Positions 32,612-43,940 of a stretch of DNA of 64,000 nt are shown here, piece by piece. This DNA comes from Pictodentalium vernedei. Its lineage: Eukaryota > Mollusca > Scaphopoda > Dentaliida > Dentaliidae. The stretch's first letter is position 1, and every line of letters starts with the position of its first letter. Under the pieces are notes generated by a model. That model was not told the DNA's origin and made no database searches. It was given only the letters and a program-made list of their open reading frames with translations. The translations under genes were made by a program, and so were the position numbers. The DNA is taken from the NCBI GenBank assembly GCA_031216915.1, contig CM062291.1, forward strand, positions 35,530,484 to 35,594,483. Reading direction: 5' to 3'.

Positions 32612-33112
32612 TGCAGGGCTTATATTTCATCTAAATTTTGGAGAGTCATTTGGATTCTCACAAAAATATGTGGGAGAATCCATATCTGCTATGAGTGTCC
32701 CTGGTTCCCAGGAGTCTACCATGGTTGAACCCCAGTTGTATACTGATGACACATATTAACCCTTTACCCAACACAGCTTTTTAATTTTAAAAACATTAAC
32801 AAAATTTGATCATTTTTGACAAAACAAACAATATTTACCAATAAAACCTTACAAATATGGCTGTCATTGGAACCGGCTTATTGAGACAGTTCCAATGAGA
32901 GTCATGTTTGTACAATTTTATTGATGAAGTGACAGGATATTTCAGGTCATGCTAGCCTTGTATTGGTTAATTTGCCACCACTGTGTTAGATAAAGGGTTA
33001 ACTTGACTCCATTCATTCATTTCACACAAATCCTAGCAGAGGTGAAGCTGGTTTGTTGCACAAATCTTAGCGTGAATCGATTCTCAGATTCTTGTCAAAA
33101 TATAAGCCCTGC
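32612..33112. mobile_element. CAGGGCTTATATTT-ended element
   Basis: Starts GCAGGGCTTATATTTCATCT and ends AAAATATAAGCCCTGC, giving terminal inverted repeats. Inside are inverted GGATTCTC/GAGAATCC blocks and a 245-bp TTAACCCTTTACCCAACACA...GTTAGATAAAGGGTTAA core with its own hairpin (GGAACCGGCTTATTGAGACAG). The same core sits at the same place in 54413-54931, so it is part of the element now. Confidence 0.8.
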
Positions 33113-33199
33113 AGGTGCTCCAAATCGATATCTCCTACCAAGATAGCTCTCTGAGAAGGATGCCATCAAAGCAAGAGTTTTAGATTTTTAGCAGTGTGG

Positions 33200-33525
33200 A
33201 TCACTGAAAAACAATTTGGGGTAACTTCAGCAAAACTACTCAGACGAGTTTGGAATGCAAATGCTTTTCACTTCATTGTCTTATTAGGTCAGAAACCAAA
33301 AATAATTGGAACCTCTTAGTAATCAGAAAATTTGTGAATTTAAAAAAAAATAAAGTATATTAGGGCAAAGTTGCGCAAAATAGATTGGGTGAGGCTGGTA
33401 TGCAAACTCATTTCATTTTATCGGCCTGTGGGGTCTCACACCAAAAATAACTTGAAGTGGTTGGTAATTATTGGAAACCCAACCCCCGAATAACCTTTCA
33501 AAGTATGCCGATTTGAATAAAAGTC
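33200..33525. repeat. Tandem array (about 175-bp units), left remnant
   Basis: Phrases ATAACTTGAAGTGGTTGGTAA, TGGAAACCCAACCCCCGAATA and GCCGATTTGAATAAAAGTCAAA match units at 44995-45480. DIRS copy 2 separates the two parts. Confidence 0.75.
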
Positions 33526-33752
33526 AAAAAATTTATAGTAATTTATATATTTTTTATACTTACCAATGACCCAGACTAAGCTGGTGCTAACTCTTAAAAA
33601 TCTAGGGCCAAACATAAATTTTGCCCCCCCAATCCCCAAAATTTGCATCTAAAACCAAAGAAATCATGTCCTAAAAGGTCCTCCATACTTTGCCTCCACT
33701 GCGCATGCGCAGTGTCAAGGAGGTCTCGAAATTGGCGCCAATTATCATTCTT
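33526..33752. repeat. DIRS copy 2, 3' inverted terminal repeat
   Basis: Begins AAAAAATTTATAGTAATTTA, contains CACTGCGCATGCGCAGTG and ends in ATTGGCGCCAATTATCATTC; complement at 44791-44994. Confidence 0.92.
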
Positions 33753-33826
33753 ACAAGCAGTGCCTGGTCAGTGCTATGTACTCAGCGGGGAGGTATGAGT
33801 TCCCAACTCCTGGGAGGGCCATCCCC

Positions 33827-33909
33827 GTCTGGGTCATTGGTAAGTATAAAAAATATATAAATTACTATAAATTTTTTTAACATTTTTATACTGTACCAAT
33901 GACCCAGAC
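33827..33909. repeat. DIRS copy 2, internal complementary region
   Basis: GTCTGGGTCATTGGTAAGTA...ATAAATTTTTTT followed by TTTTTATACTGTACCAATGA; complementary to the two outer element edges joined, as in copy 1. Confidence 0.92.
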
Positions 33910-34520
33910 ATAGCTGAATAGTAAAAAGGCTGGAGGGCCTAGGACATAGAGGAAAATCCAATAAGCTCAATTATATAAAATAGAGTCATCCCCTCGAGGA
34001 GAAAAGGAGTATTAGGCTTTACATGTATCTTTCTTATTTTATGATAAATTAGAAAGACACAACACCCTCCATAACTGAGCATAATAACATTCATGTTCTC
34101 TATTAACATCCAGTATAACCCTTTATACTAATTATTTTTAAAGTAAGCCAATAAATAAAGTCAGTCCAGAGAATTGAGACTCTTTATACTCTCTTAAAAG
34201 TGTCCGAGGATTGTATATTAACGCCCGTTTGACACGTGACATATACAAATGCTTCACACCGAGCTACACTTTAAAAATATGACATGAATGAATTTTTAAA
34301 CATTAATTTTACACTTTAAAACCATCCCGGTAATGACTCAGAATTACTGACTCCGGAGGAGGTATCCCCTTGCTTTTCACTATAAAGCAGGTGACCTAAG
34401 GGAACACCCTCCCCCCCCCCCCCTTCCCCTTGCCTTGGGTCAAATAGCCCAGAGAGAAGAGGGCAGCAGGACGGAGTCACTGCCGGAACAGAAAGCCTGC
34501 ATAACTATATTTGCAACTGT

Positions 34521-35129
34521 TTAGTGGACGACATTCTGAGCAACAGATAACGGACCTAAACAATGCAGGTCTCCAGAAATGGACTCAATATTTCTGAGAT
34601 AAAAATTCGAGAATGTGGATGACTGAGACCAATATGCAGCCTTCATTAAATCTGTAATAGCAACACTATTTGCGTAAGCCCAAGATGTAGAAAGAGCTCT
34701 TACTTCATGAGCCGAAATCTTAAGCACAGACTGCTGAGTTGAAGATAGATTATCATAAGCAGTATGGATAGTTAATTGAATCCATCTAGCAATAGAATGG
34801 ACCGTAATGTCCTTTCTATTAGGCATCAGAGACAGAAAGAAGCGTTTTCGTCCCTTTCTGATAAACTGAGATCTTTGTTTATAAATACGTAAAGCTCTAA
34901 CCGGACAGAGTAAAGGCCTATGCCCGTCTGAAGACGGAAGGGCCTTAATAACAATAGGTTCCGGATATTTATTAGGAGCCTGATTCTTAACCAAAAATCC
35001 AACATTAGTAGTAAAGGTAATAGTGTTCCCGACACTACGATAGTGAGAATCGTCCACCGATAGTGCATGAAGCTCACTGACTCTTCTAGCAGAAGAGAAA
35101 GCTAAGAGAAATGCTGTCTTATAAGACAA
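34521..35129 (-). pseudogene. DIRS copy 2 tyrosine recombinase, catalytic part
   Basis: Carries the catalytic core: Arg in SSARRVSELHALSVDD, HxxR in AHEVRALSTSWAY and the nucleophile Tyr in FSNFYLRNIES. It is separated from its N-terminal half by a one-base deletion near 35180 that produces LLN-stop where copy 1 reads LLKLKEKPFEPLG. Otherwise the domain is intact. Confidence 0.88.
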
Positions 35130-35173
35130 GAATTTGAAATCTACTGTCTCAAGAGGCTCAAATGGCTTTTCTT

Positions 35174-35600
35174 TTAGTTAAGAAGAACCCAAGCTAAATT
35201 CCATTTAGGAATTAATCTAAGAGTTCTAGGTCTATTTATCGAAAAGTTTCTAACTAATTTAGATAAAGATACATTAGATCCAATTTGTAAACTATCATGG
35301 TGTGCATAGGTATCAGATAACATAGACCTATAACCTTTAATAGTAACAGGCTGCAGTTTGATCTCATCAAACAAGTATACTAGAAGGTTTGCAATGTCTG
35401 GTATGGAGGGATCAAAAATATCAACAGAATGATCCCTACACCAACGACGAAAGACCTTCCACTTAGCCGCATAGTTTAGCGAAGAGGAGGTCCTCCTACA
35501 GTTAGAAATCGCGTCCACTACTCGTCCTGTAAAATGCTTGCCGTGCAAGAAGGACCGCACAACGGAAATACGTGAAGGTTGAGACCTTGCGGGTTGTGAT
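35174..35600 (-). pseudogene. DIRS copy 2 tyrosine recombinase, N-terminal part
   Basis: The frame encodes SRISVVRSFLHGKHFTGRVV through the SAM-like domain (SLNYAAKWKVFRRWCRDHSV) to LAWVLLN, then stops at the frameshift. The same frame is open upstream to 37408 across pol; that upstream part is Ser-rich and is treated as an overlap with pol and not as assigned protein. Confidence 0.8.
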
Positions 35601-37524
35601 GAAGTCGACGTGATTTCCCCTGCGAAAGAAGATCCTCTCGTGGAGGAAGTTTTCGCGGTAAGTCCCACAGCAGACACCTGAGTAGATTTATCCACGGTCT
35701 CTGTGGAGACAGAGATGCTACCAACAGAATTTTGCATTGTGATTGTTTTATCTTTAGCAATATTTGCTGAATCAACGACGCTCGAGGATATGCATATCCT
35801 ATCATTCCGACCCACGAGATTGATAGAGCGTCTACTGCATATGCTCGGGGATCCGGACATGGTGACACATACGTCTGCAACTGATTGTTGAGTTGTGTCG
35901 CAAATAAGTCTATCATTGGCCACTCCCATTGGTAGCAAATCTGATTGAATACCTGTTTGTTGAGAGTCCATTCTGACGGCAACAAGCGACCCTTCCGTGA
36001 AAGGGAGTCTGCTAATACATTCAGACGACCCGGAATATGACGGACCGAAAGTAGAACTGGGTGTTCTAGAACAAAGAGAAGGATTCTTTCCGTTACATTG
36101 AATAACGGAACGGAATGAGTGCCTCCCTGGTTCCGGATATACGCTACTACTGTCGTATTGTCGGACAGGATTTGGACATGTGCTTCCTGAATAATGTTCA
36201 TCCAATGACGTAGTGCAAGCCAAATTGACATCATTTCCTTGATGTTTATGTGCTTGCCTAGAAACTGTGGATCCCAAAGACCCTGGCACTTCGAATCTGT
36301 TGGGATCAATGTTGCACCCCAACCTGTTTGACTGGCATCCATCATAATCGTAAAACTCGGATCCGGCAACTGCAGTGGGACTCCCTGAGTCAACCACTGA
36401 ATGTTTGCCCAAGTCTGAATCTCTTGTTTTACTTGATTTGACAAAAGAACGTCTGTATCGAGCGAATGAATCTTTACACTCCAATTCTGAGTCAAGAAAA
36501 TTTGGAGAGGACGAGTGCGTAACCGCCCCATCAGAATGAGATCCGCAGCGGCTCCGCACAGACCTATCAGTCTCATGAACTCTCTCGCTGTGACTTTGTC
36601 TGAGTGAAGACAATAGCGAGCGTAACAACTGATTAATTTCGCTCTGGTTAACGGCAGACGAACGAGATTGTTGTGCGTCTCGAAGCTCATTCCCAGATGA
36701 GTGAATGACTTGGACGGCACCATATCCGACTTCTCCTCGTTTATTATAAAACCGAGACGTCGGAGTAATAGAAGCAGATTCTGCACATCGTTCTGAAGCG
36801 TTAACTCGTTGCCGTACCTCTGAAGAATGTCGTCCAGGTAGGCCGACGTTACCGCAGATGAATGAGCTCGGAAATGTATCATTACCGAGTTCATTATTCG
36901 AGTGAAAGCCCAGGGTGCTAGATTCAAACCGAAGCACATCGCCCGGAACTGATATACAACTCCTAGGACTGCAAAGCATAGATACTTTCTGAATGTCGGA
37001 TGTACCATGACGTGAAAGTACGCATCTTTGAGATCTATGCTTGTAGCATAGTCGTTCACCCGAATGCTCGCTCTGACTGATCGAATTGTCTCCATATAAA
37101 ACTTCGGAGCGACGATCAGCTTGTTTATCCAGCTCAGATCTATGACTGGACAGAACAAGCCGTCTGGTTTCGGAACCAGAAACAGATGGCTGTAGAAACC
37201 CGGTGATTCCTGGTCCTCTACGACCTCTACCGCGTTCTTCGTCAGAAGAGACTGTACTTCCGATAACAGAGCATTTCTTTTCTGCGGATTTGACGGAAGC
37301 GGAGTCCATTTTGGACTTTGAGTTAATGGAGGCTTTCGTTTGAAGGATATTCTTAGTCCTTCCCAAATTACCCCTCGAACCCAGGGGTCGTCCATAATCG
37401 ACGCCCACTCGTTTATAAAGCTTGATAATCTTCCGCCTACCGGAACACGATAGAGGTTCAAACCATCACTTCCTGGACCTGCGAGGCCTGCAGAAGAAGA
37501 AACTACATCCTCCACGACCCGCAC
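35518..37524 (-). CDS. DIRS copy 2 pol: RT, RNase H, Dam-methyltransferase-like (open)
   Basis: A 668-codon uninterrupted frame. RT: FYSHLFLVPKPDG fingers (about 105-120), motif A DLKDAYFHV (about 163-171) and catalytic YLDDIL (about 226-231). RNase H: Asp in IMMDASQTGWG (about 393), Glu in NIKEMM, Asp in LSDNTTVV (about 451) and Asp in LADSLSRK (about 498). The C-terminal domain MIDLFATQLNNQ...SPCPDPRAYAVDAL...YPRASLI (about 533-620) resembles the phage-type Dam methyltransferase found in DIRS elements, though the usual NPPY-like motif is YPRA here and YPPA in copy 1. The upstream start overlaps gag and is not resolved; the ORF coordinate begins at a GTG. One of the few undamaged genes of the two copies. 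Confidence 0.92.
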   Translation of the reverse strand: MRVVEDVVSSSAGLAGPGSDGLNLYRVPVGGRLSSFINEWASIMDDPWVRGVIWEGLRISFKRKPPLTQSPKWTPLPSNPQKRNALLSEVQSLLTKNAVEVVEDQESPGFYSHLFLVPKPDGLFCPVIDLSWINKLIVAPKFYMETIRSVRASIRVNDYATSIDLKDAYFHVMVHPTFRKYLCFAVLGVVYQFRAMCFGLNLAPWAFTRIMNSVMIHFRAHSSAVTSAYLDDILQRYGNELTLQNDVQNLLLLLRRLGFIINEEKSDMVPSKSFTHLGMSFETHNNLVRLPLTRAKLISCYARYCLHSDKVTAREFMRLIGLCGAAADLILMGRLRTRPLQIFLTQNWSVKIHSLDTDVLLSNQVKQEIQTWANIQWLTQGVPLQLPDPSFTIMMDASQTGWGATLIPTDSKCQGLWDPQFLGKHINIKEMMSIWLALRHWMNIIQEAHVQILSDNTTVVAYIRNQGGTHSVPLFNVTERILLFVLEHPVLLSVRHIPGRLNVLADSLSRKGRLLPSEWTLNKQVFNQICYQWEWPMIDLFATQLNNQLQTYVSPCPDPRAYAVDALSISWVGMIGYAYPRASLIQQILLKIKQSQCKILLVASLSPQRPWINLLRCLLWDLPRKLPPREDLLSQGKSRRLHHNPQGLNLHVFPLCGPSCTASILQDE

Positions 37525-39595
37525 CTCGTCCCGTCGACCTCGGGATGTCTGACCGGTTGTCTCGGCCAGAATAATGTCCCGTACGTGAGTCGCTGCCTTG
37601 ATGGTCTCTAGAATAAGACCTAGAGGACGTATAAGAACCTCTATAGGAACTTCTCTTGGGCGTACTTGTCCCAGAAGTGCCTGTCTTACTCTTATCTGTT
37701 GTATCCGACTTTTTGGAAGCGAATTTGAATAGCAGAGAATCCGAAGCTTTCTTAGTTATCTTATCATAGATTGCTGAAAGCTTGCCGTCGAAGAGAAGCT
37801 CTCCGGAGACCGAAGCGACTCTGAGAGAGTTCTTCACCTTACTATCCACTCGCGTGGATGTAGCTAGGGCTGCGTCATGTCTAACCAACTCCAGGTTTGC
37901 CACTGAAAGGGCGGAGTTATACGTGGAATAAGCTACTGCCCTTGAAAGAAGTCTTAATGAGGATTGTATATCCTGGAATTCTTTCCCTTAAGACGCAATG
38001 ATAACGCCTTAGTAAGGTGGTCTGCGTATGATAAAGTGTCTAAGTTAACTCTGTTAGACATTATTGTCGTTTCCAACATCGTGGTTGGAATTGACATAGA
38101 CGACGGTATAGACAATTCCAAGTCTTCAGCCTCGTCGTCTAGATGCAGAGGAACTCTCGGTATGCCCTCTCCTGCCATTTCGAATTCATTCCTTGAATTG
38201 ATGAAAGGCAGATTTAGAGCATTTGCGGACAAGAAACTAGCCTTGCCTGTTTTGGTAGCAAGCTTATAAATAGTCGTTCAATAATTCGAATGTTCTTGTG
38301 ACATTATTGGACTGTGTCGGAAATTCAGGAACGATGTCCCTGAACCGATCAAAAAATTCTGTGTCCAATGACGCTATCAGTCTCTTATCCGACATCGCAG
38401 CATTCTGGTCCGACGGAACAACTTGTGGAAGGTAATGCCGGATGAAATCTACGACAGCTTTATGTTGTTCCGAAAGGGATAGCTCCAAATCCTCCGAATC
38501 TCTTTCGCCATCCTGTCGGACCTCATGACATTCTCGGTCGTCCGTACCTGATGCATCAGTGGAGCGTACCGACCCAGCGTTTTCGGATAATTCTTGATCC
38601 GACAGAGATTCTGTCGTTTGCTGGGATGCTGCGATAAGTTGTGCTATTTGGGATAGCACGTCCGTCACTGAGGCCTGTGGAGTAGCGGTCTTACGTTGCT
38701 TTGCCGCTGGAAGCTCCGTGTACATTGACTCCTGCATACTTCTCTTATGCGAACGTCTCGAGTCTACAGGCCTCGTGTCCCTGGCTACCGGATGGCGTGA
38801 CCTGGTCACCGTGGAATCCCTGCTTGGCGAAGCTGGCTGGATATCCGTGGTCATGTAGCCAAGGTGCGGTCGTGTGCGCTTCCGTGAGGATGAGGAAGCC
38901 TTCTGGACAGTCTCTCCAGACTGTCTGTATAACGGAGCGTCCCGAGCGGCGGACGTATGCTCCGAATGCGAAACGTTTTGTACCACAACATCTGGTCCCA
39001 GATGTTGTTGTACGAGAGAGGGGCCTCTCTCGCTCGCAGCCCGGATGGACCTGGACGAGCTAGGAACTGGACTAATAGGCTTCCTCCGTTCTCTCCTCTG
39101 ATCTGCCGTCACTGGGTGTGCACTTTGTTGATTTATAGTGCTCGCATCACCCAAATCTCCTTCCTGGACCGCAACGGACGAACCCGGCTGCCGAACCATT
39201 CGATGAATGGACGCTACACCGGGCGAGCTAGCAGACGTCAACCCTACTAGGGACCTCTTAGGCAATTGACGTATTTCCATGAGCACTTTTGCCGCTAGCT
39301 CTTCATTTAATTGTGACGACGGAGGCACACTTTTGGAAGACATCACGGAAACATCACCCTGTTCTTGTTCCTCTGAAACAGAGATTGATAAACTAGAGTG
39401 ACCCTGCGGAGAAAGGACCGGCATGGCCTTTTCCCCACTAACAAAATACCTTGACACACGTTTCCAATGTTTGTCATCCCAATTGACACATACTGAACAG
39501 GAGTTAGTGCGAGTACACTGACTACAATTAATACAATGATTATGAAAGTCAGAGGAAGATTTCCTCTTATTACAATTTGAACAATATCCTTTCAT
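37466..39595 (-). pseudogene. DIRS copy 2 gag (two frameshifts)
   Basis: Starts MKGYCSNCNKRKSSSDFHNH at 39595, the same conserved Met and Cys cluster as copy 1. The frame runs to 38264, where a two-base deletion near 38270 shifts it (ELLNDYL-stop versus ELLNDAIFKLA in copy 1). It continues at 37954-38232 (SYADHLTKALSLRLKGK), then a one-base deletion near 37985 shifts it again to 37466-37903, which holds the RS/RG-rich basic tail. All pieces are colinear with copy 1. Confidence 0.87.
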
Positions 39596-41240
39596 TGTGA
39601 AAAGAATACAAAAAGTCTTATTACTCGCACCAACCCCTGAAAACAAAGATACATAATAACATGATCCATTAACATAGAAAAAATAATTGAAATCAAAAAA
39701 AAATTTTTGAAAAAATATTTTTTCAGAAAAGCCCAAGTTTCTGAAAAGTAACGTTGAGCCCCAATGGATCCCAAGCCTAAGTGTGGACAAAAATTTTAAA
39801 AATATTTTAAAAAATTAATGCAACACTTACAAATAATAATAATGTATCTTGTTATGATTAAACTAACACAAAGACAAGAAATCCCCCTCCACAGAGACTG
39901 TTGTCAATGTAAACAAGAAGTGTATAAACACCAGAAACATGACTCCAGGCACTGATAACCATGGCCCGAAATCAGTTACCAATAATACACTATCTGATGC
40001 AAAACAGAGACTTCCAGGGAAGAAACTGCAGAACATCAGATGGTAGATGCAGAACACTACGCCTAAACACCCATATGTGAGGACGTAAACATGGGAAAAA
40101 GAACAGAATTCATTCTGTTACCCAGCTAAAACTCCCAAGAAATTTTAGTAATAATATTACAGAAAATATGCCAAAAGCATGGGAGAATAGCAAGGGGGTA
40201 GTCCGGTCGCCAGGTCATGGATGCGTGTTTTGTCGTATAAAGTTTTTTTCTCAATGGATTCTGAAAATTAAGGTATCGGACATCAACATTCAATCGGCTG
40301 ACCACCTGTCAGCCTTGAGCAATTTTTTTTATAGAGCCCCAAAATTTATACCCCACCCCGAATTTCAGTAAAATACCACTTTTTACTCTGATGTCATTAG
40401 ATCTCACAAAAATGCAACAGAATCTTCACAATGAGATGCCAATAGCCGAAGGGTTCCGAACACATCACTTAACCATTAACTTCTCCAGAAAAATCCAAAA
40501 TGGCAGCCAATATGGCGGCCGGAAGTAGCAAATTTATGGATTTTTACCATTTTTTTCAAAATAATCTTCTATAAGTGCCCAATGATTGTCCAAGATTCAT
40601 TCCTCGCACCTATAAATGATGCAAATTGATAGCTCCATGATATTTGATGACAATCAGGGGTATCAATGGTGTATATGAACGGGAAAATGATTATCAAATC
40701 TATGAAGTGAAAATGTCAAAATAAGATTTCCTGCCATATAATACAAGAAGTCACAAAAATTGTTAGAAAAACTCGGCTTGTGGTTCGTAGACTTGGAGAT
40801 GTCTCCCCAATTTAGTTCTCAACCTTGATTTATATCATTTACGCATTCTATTCACTATAAAATACCCGAATTTCCACCAAAATGACGCCGAAAGTAGTAA
40901 AATTGTGGATTTTGATATTTTTTGCGAACGAAGTCTATACCAGTACGCCCCGGCTGCCAACATACATTTTGCTGGACATAAAAACTATGCAAAATTATAG
41001 TGCAATGATATTAACTACATTCTGAGAAATAATGGAAACAAATGAGCAGGAGAAAAACCGATATCGCAGACTATGGAGTGAAAAAAATGTCAAAACTGGA
41101 TTTCAACCTAATACCAGAAATCCCAAATATGGTCACATAGCCAGCCTGATGAGATGCAGAGTGAGAGATGTTTTATCTACTAAGTATTCAATCTGGAATT
41201 TATCAAGAAAAGATCAACATGGTCACCAAGATCCTCATCC

Positions 41241-43940
41241 TCAGGGTCCATCTGGATCATTAGACTGATTCACCGTGACATCAATTGCTGAAACCGTTTG
41301 TTCATTGCAACATTCAATTGTTGCATTACACGCACAGAATATTGTGCATGCCAAGTGAGAGGAATAGCATCCACACCTGCTAGTTTTGCAAGGATGTTTG
41401 CTGGAACAGGAACAATGTACCATACGCAAAACAGAGTCGGGGGCCACCGGTATACCACTTGGTAGAGTTAAGGGTGATAACGTTTTCGAGACTTCATCTC
41501 TGACGAATCCGAACTCCCTAGGATCAAGATCTGGTGGAGCTGGGTCTAAGGCATGTTTCCACGTGCATACCTGAAGATGGGCACGTTTTACATTCTCTGT
41601 GAATGCTTCGGTTGTTGGGGGCAGGGTACATAAAGGAGGAACTTTTGTGGCACCTTTCTTGCCTATTTGCGATTTCCAAACACTGATTCGCGATTGTGAC
41701 ATGGTGCCCATATCCTTGCAACCATAGCATGAAGATATGAATCGTGTAGCTTGATGAAGTACTTCCGACCAAGGGGCATTGACACAACCAACGGACGTTA
41801 GAGAAGTTTCGCCAGATCTCAAGACTTTCAACATACGACCTTTTCCAATTCCAAAACAACCACCAACTGTGTCACAGCCAGAGGTAGCATGGGCGGCAAG
41901 CAAGTGTGGTATGATACTTCTATGTTCTTCAACCGTCGCTGCAATATCAACAACTGACTTCCCCTTTATTGGGGATTCCATGAACATACTACATGACAGG
42001 TTTTGTTCGAGATAGTGATGTATAAGCAATGTGTATACATCTGTGTCGTCTGCAAGAACTATGACATTGTAGTGGTCATCAGCAGCTCTGATGGCTTGCT
42101 GAACGATTATGTTATCTGCTTCTTCGTGCATAGTTTCCATGTCACGCCTCTCAATAACTATACCTCTATCGATTTCAATGGGTGAAGTGTCCTGGCCAGT
42201 AACAAATAGCACGTTTTGTTGAGTGTTATCAACAGCAAACTGTGTGTCACGTCTGAAATGATCAACAATAATGCTTATCAACTGTTTCTTATTTTCAGTT
42301 ACCGTGAGAACCAATTTCTGAGAAGGTAATGGTGACGTTGCGGTCAACGTGAATTTCTGACAAGCTTCACCACTTCTTTTTGCCCTAGTCGTACATTTAG
42401 TACTGAATTCATTGTATCTGTCAAACACAAGATATGTATCTCCAACCAATAACCGACGCTTTACATGCTCTTGAAATCGCTGGACAAAATCGTTCACGTT
42501 CGGGTGACATAATTTATTGGGAGCAGGCCAATGGGGTATCCAAAGAAGTGCACAGCCGTCTATAATAGTGCACGTTGACACATTGATATCAGACTCAGAC
42601 ATGTCGGTGTTTGGAATCATAACTGCGGTATCAGACTTCATGACCGATTTAGATTTGGATATCCGCATGTCACCATTGTCATTGAAAAGAGCTGTTGGAA
42701 TGGGTGATAACTCGTATGAGAGTATATCATTTATACTAATTTCCCTGGAGCTGGCTTGAAGTACCATCACCCGAGAGTAAATCAGATTGCTGTCACATGT
42801 TTTGTGCTCGCCCAACTTGACTGACTTTTTCATAACTGCCATTGTTTCAACTGGCCTTGATATAGTACAATAGAAACCACTCGGGAGTTTCTTCTCGAAA
42901 TCAGTCAACGTCTGTCTACCAAGTGTTACAGCCATGTCCAACTTCACAGTGCGATTAGCATGCTGACCACTGACAATATTGACTATCTCATCCAGGTGTT
43001 GCTTGGGTTTAAGGGGGTGTATGATTGTCGTGAGTTTGTTTCTAAGTCCCTCACGATCAGCGCAATCAGCAGCAATTCTCGCAGTAATCTCCTCTTTGTG
43101 TTCGAGCACTGCTCGATTCGCGACGTCTGATTCCCTAACCTCCGCGAGACCATTCAAAAGCTGACCACAATTGTGAAAGCTTAATGCCCACACTTACAGA
43201 GTTTCTGGTTTTAATGTGATGCCAATGATGCCAGACTTACCATGGCCATAATGCATGAAAGTGGATTCGATATACATATCGCTCCAAATGCCATTCCAAA
43301 TGCCATTCCAAATGCCATTCCAAATGCCATCAACATGTCTCATCACATGTGATCCCTTCAGAAATTGTGTCAACACTTCTTGTGGAAGTCGTTCCTTGTC
43401 CCTCAGATAATACAAGCCATATCCAGCATAGTTGACATGGCCGGATGCAAAGAAGTAAGGGAGCATTTGTTTTACAGTTGCCAAATGCAAGGGCCAGTCC
43501 CCTTCCCTCTCAGCCCTTACGTACTTCATCATTATTAGAACTGGTCTTATGAAGCAGTCCACCCAAACCTTGCAAGTCCTGCTCTGGTCTGATATTTCAC
43601 TCAATGTGTCAATGAAATCTTCCGGGCAGACAACATCATCTCTAAGCAGCTCTTCTACCAACAACCGAAATGAGCGCATATTTTGAGGAAACTTCTTCCC
43701 GCTTAGCATTTTGGCTACTCCGCCAAACACAGACTAAAGAATTTCAGATAAACCCGTGTTCTCCATCAAGTTGCCAATAGCACCAAGAAAACTCATTAAC
43801 ATATGCATGCCTCCCAACCTGGGAATCAATGTTCCAAAGTGATCGTGATTTGACCACAGAACATCCAACGCTACTTTATATAGCTGTTGATCAGCAGTGA
43901 ATAAAGTATATTTCTGCCCAGTCAACTCAGTTAGACGCAT
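41241..43940 (-). pseudogene. FEN/XPG-nuclease-like protein with CXC tail (two in-frame stops)
   Basis: About 900 codons in one frame, broken by TAG at 43734-43736 and TAA at 43194-43196. Features, counting from 43940: a helical region (FTADQQLYKVALDVLW, then LLVEELLRDDV, CKVWVDCFIRP, MLPYFFASGHVNYAGYGLYY). Next come acidic motifs arranged as in FEN1/XPG nucleases: EEADN (about 604), ADDTDVYTLL (about 630) and SGCDTVGGCFGIGKGRMLKV (about 685-705). A C-terminal CXC-like cluster (CSCSSKHPC...CGCYSSHLAC...CACN, about 845-880) ends it. I recognise a family of uncharacterised proteins common in cnidarian, mollusc and echinoderm genomes, usually longer at the N-terminus; upstream of 43940 the frame meets a stop within 15 bases, so the N-terminal part is missing. 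Confidence 0.82.
43283..43330. repeat. 12-bp minisatellite inside the nuclease-like gene
   Basis: CCAAATGCCATT is repeated four times in frame, giving GIWN four times before SDMYIES. Related proteins, as I recall them, have a single NGIWSDM motif here, so this is probably a private expansion. Confidence 0.85.
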
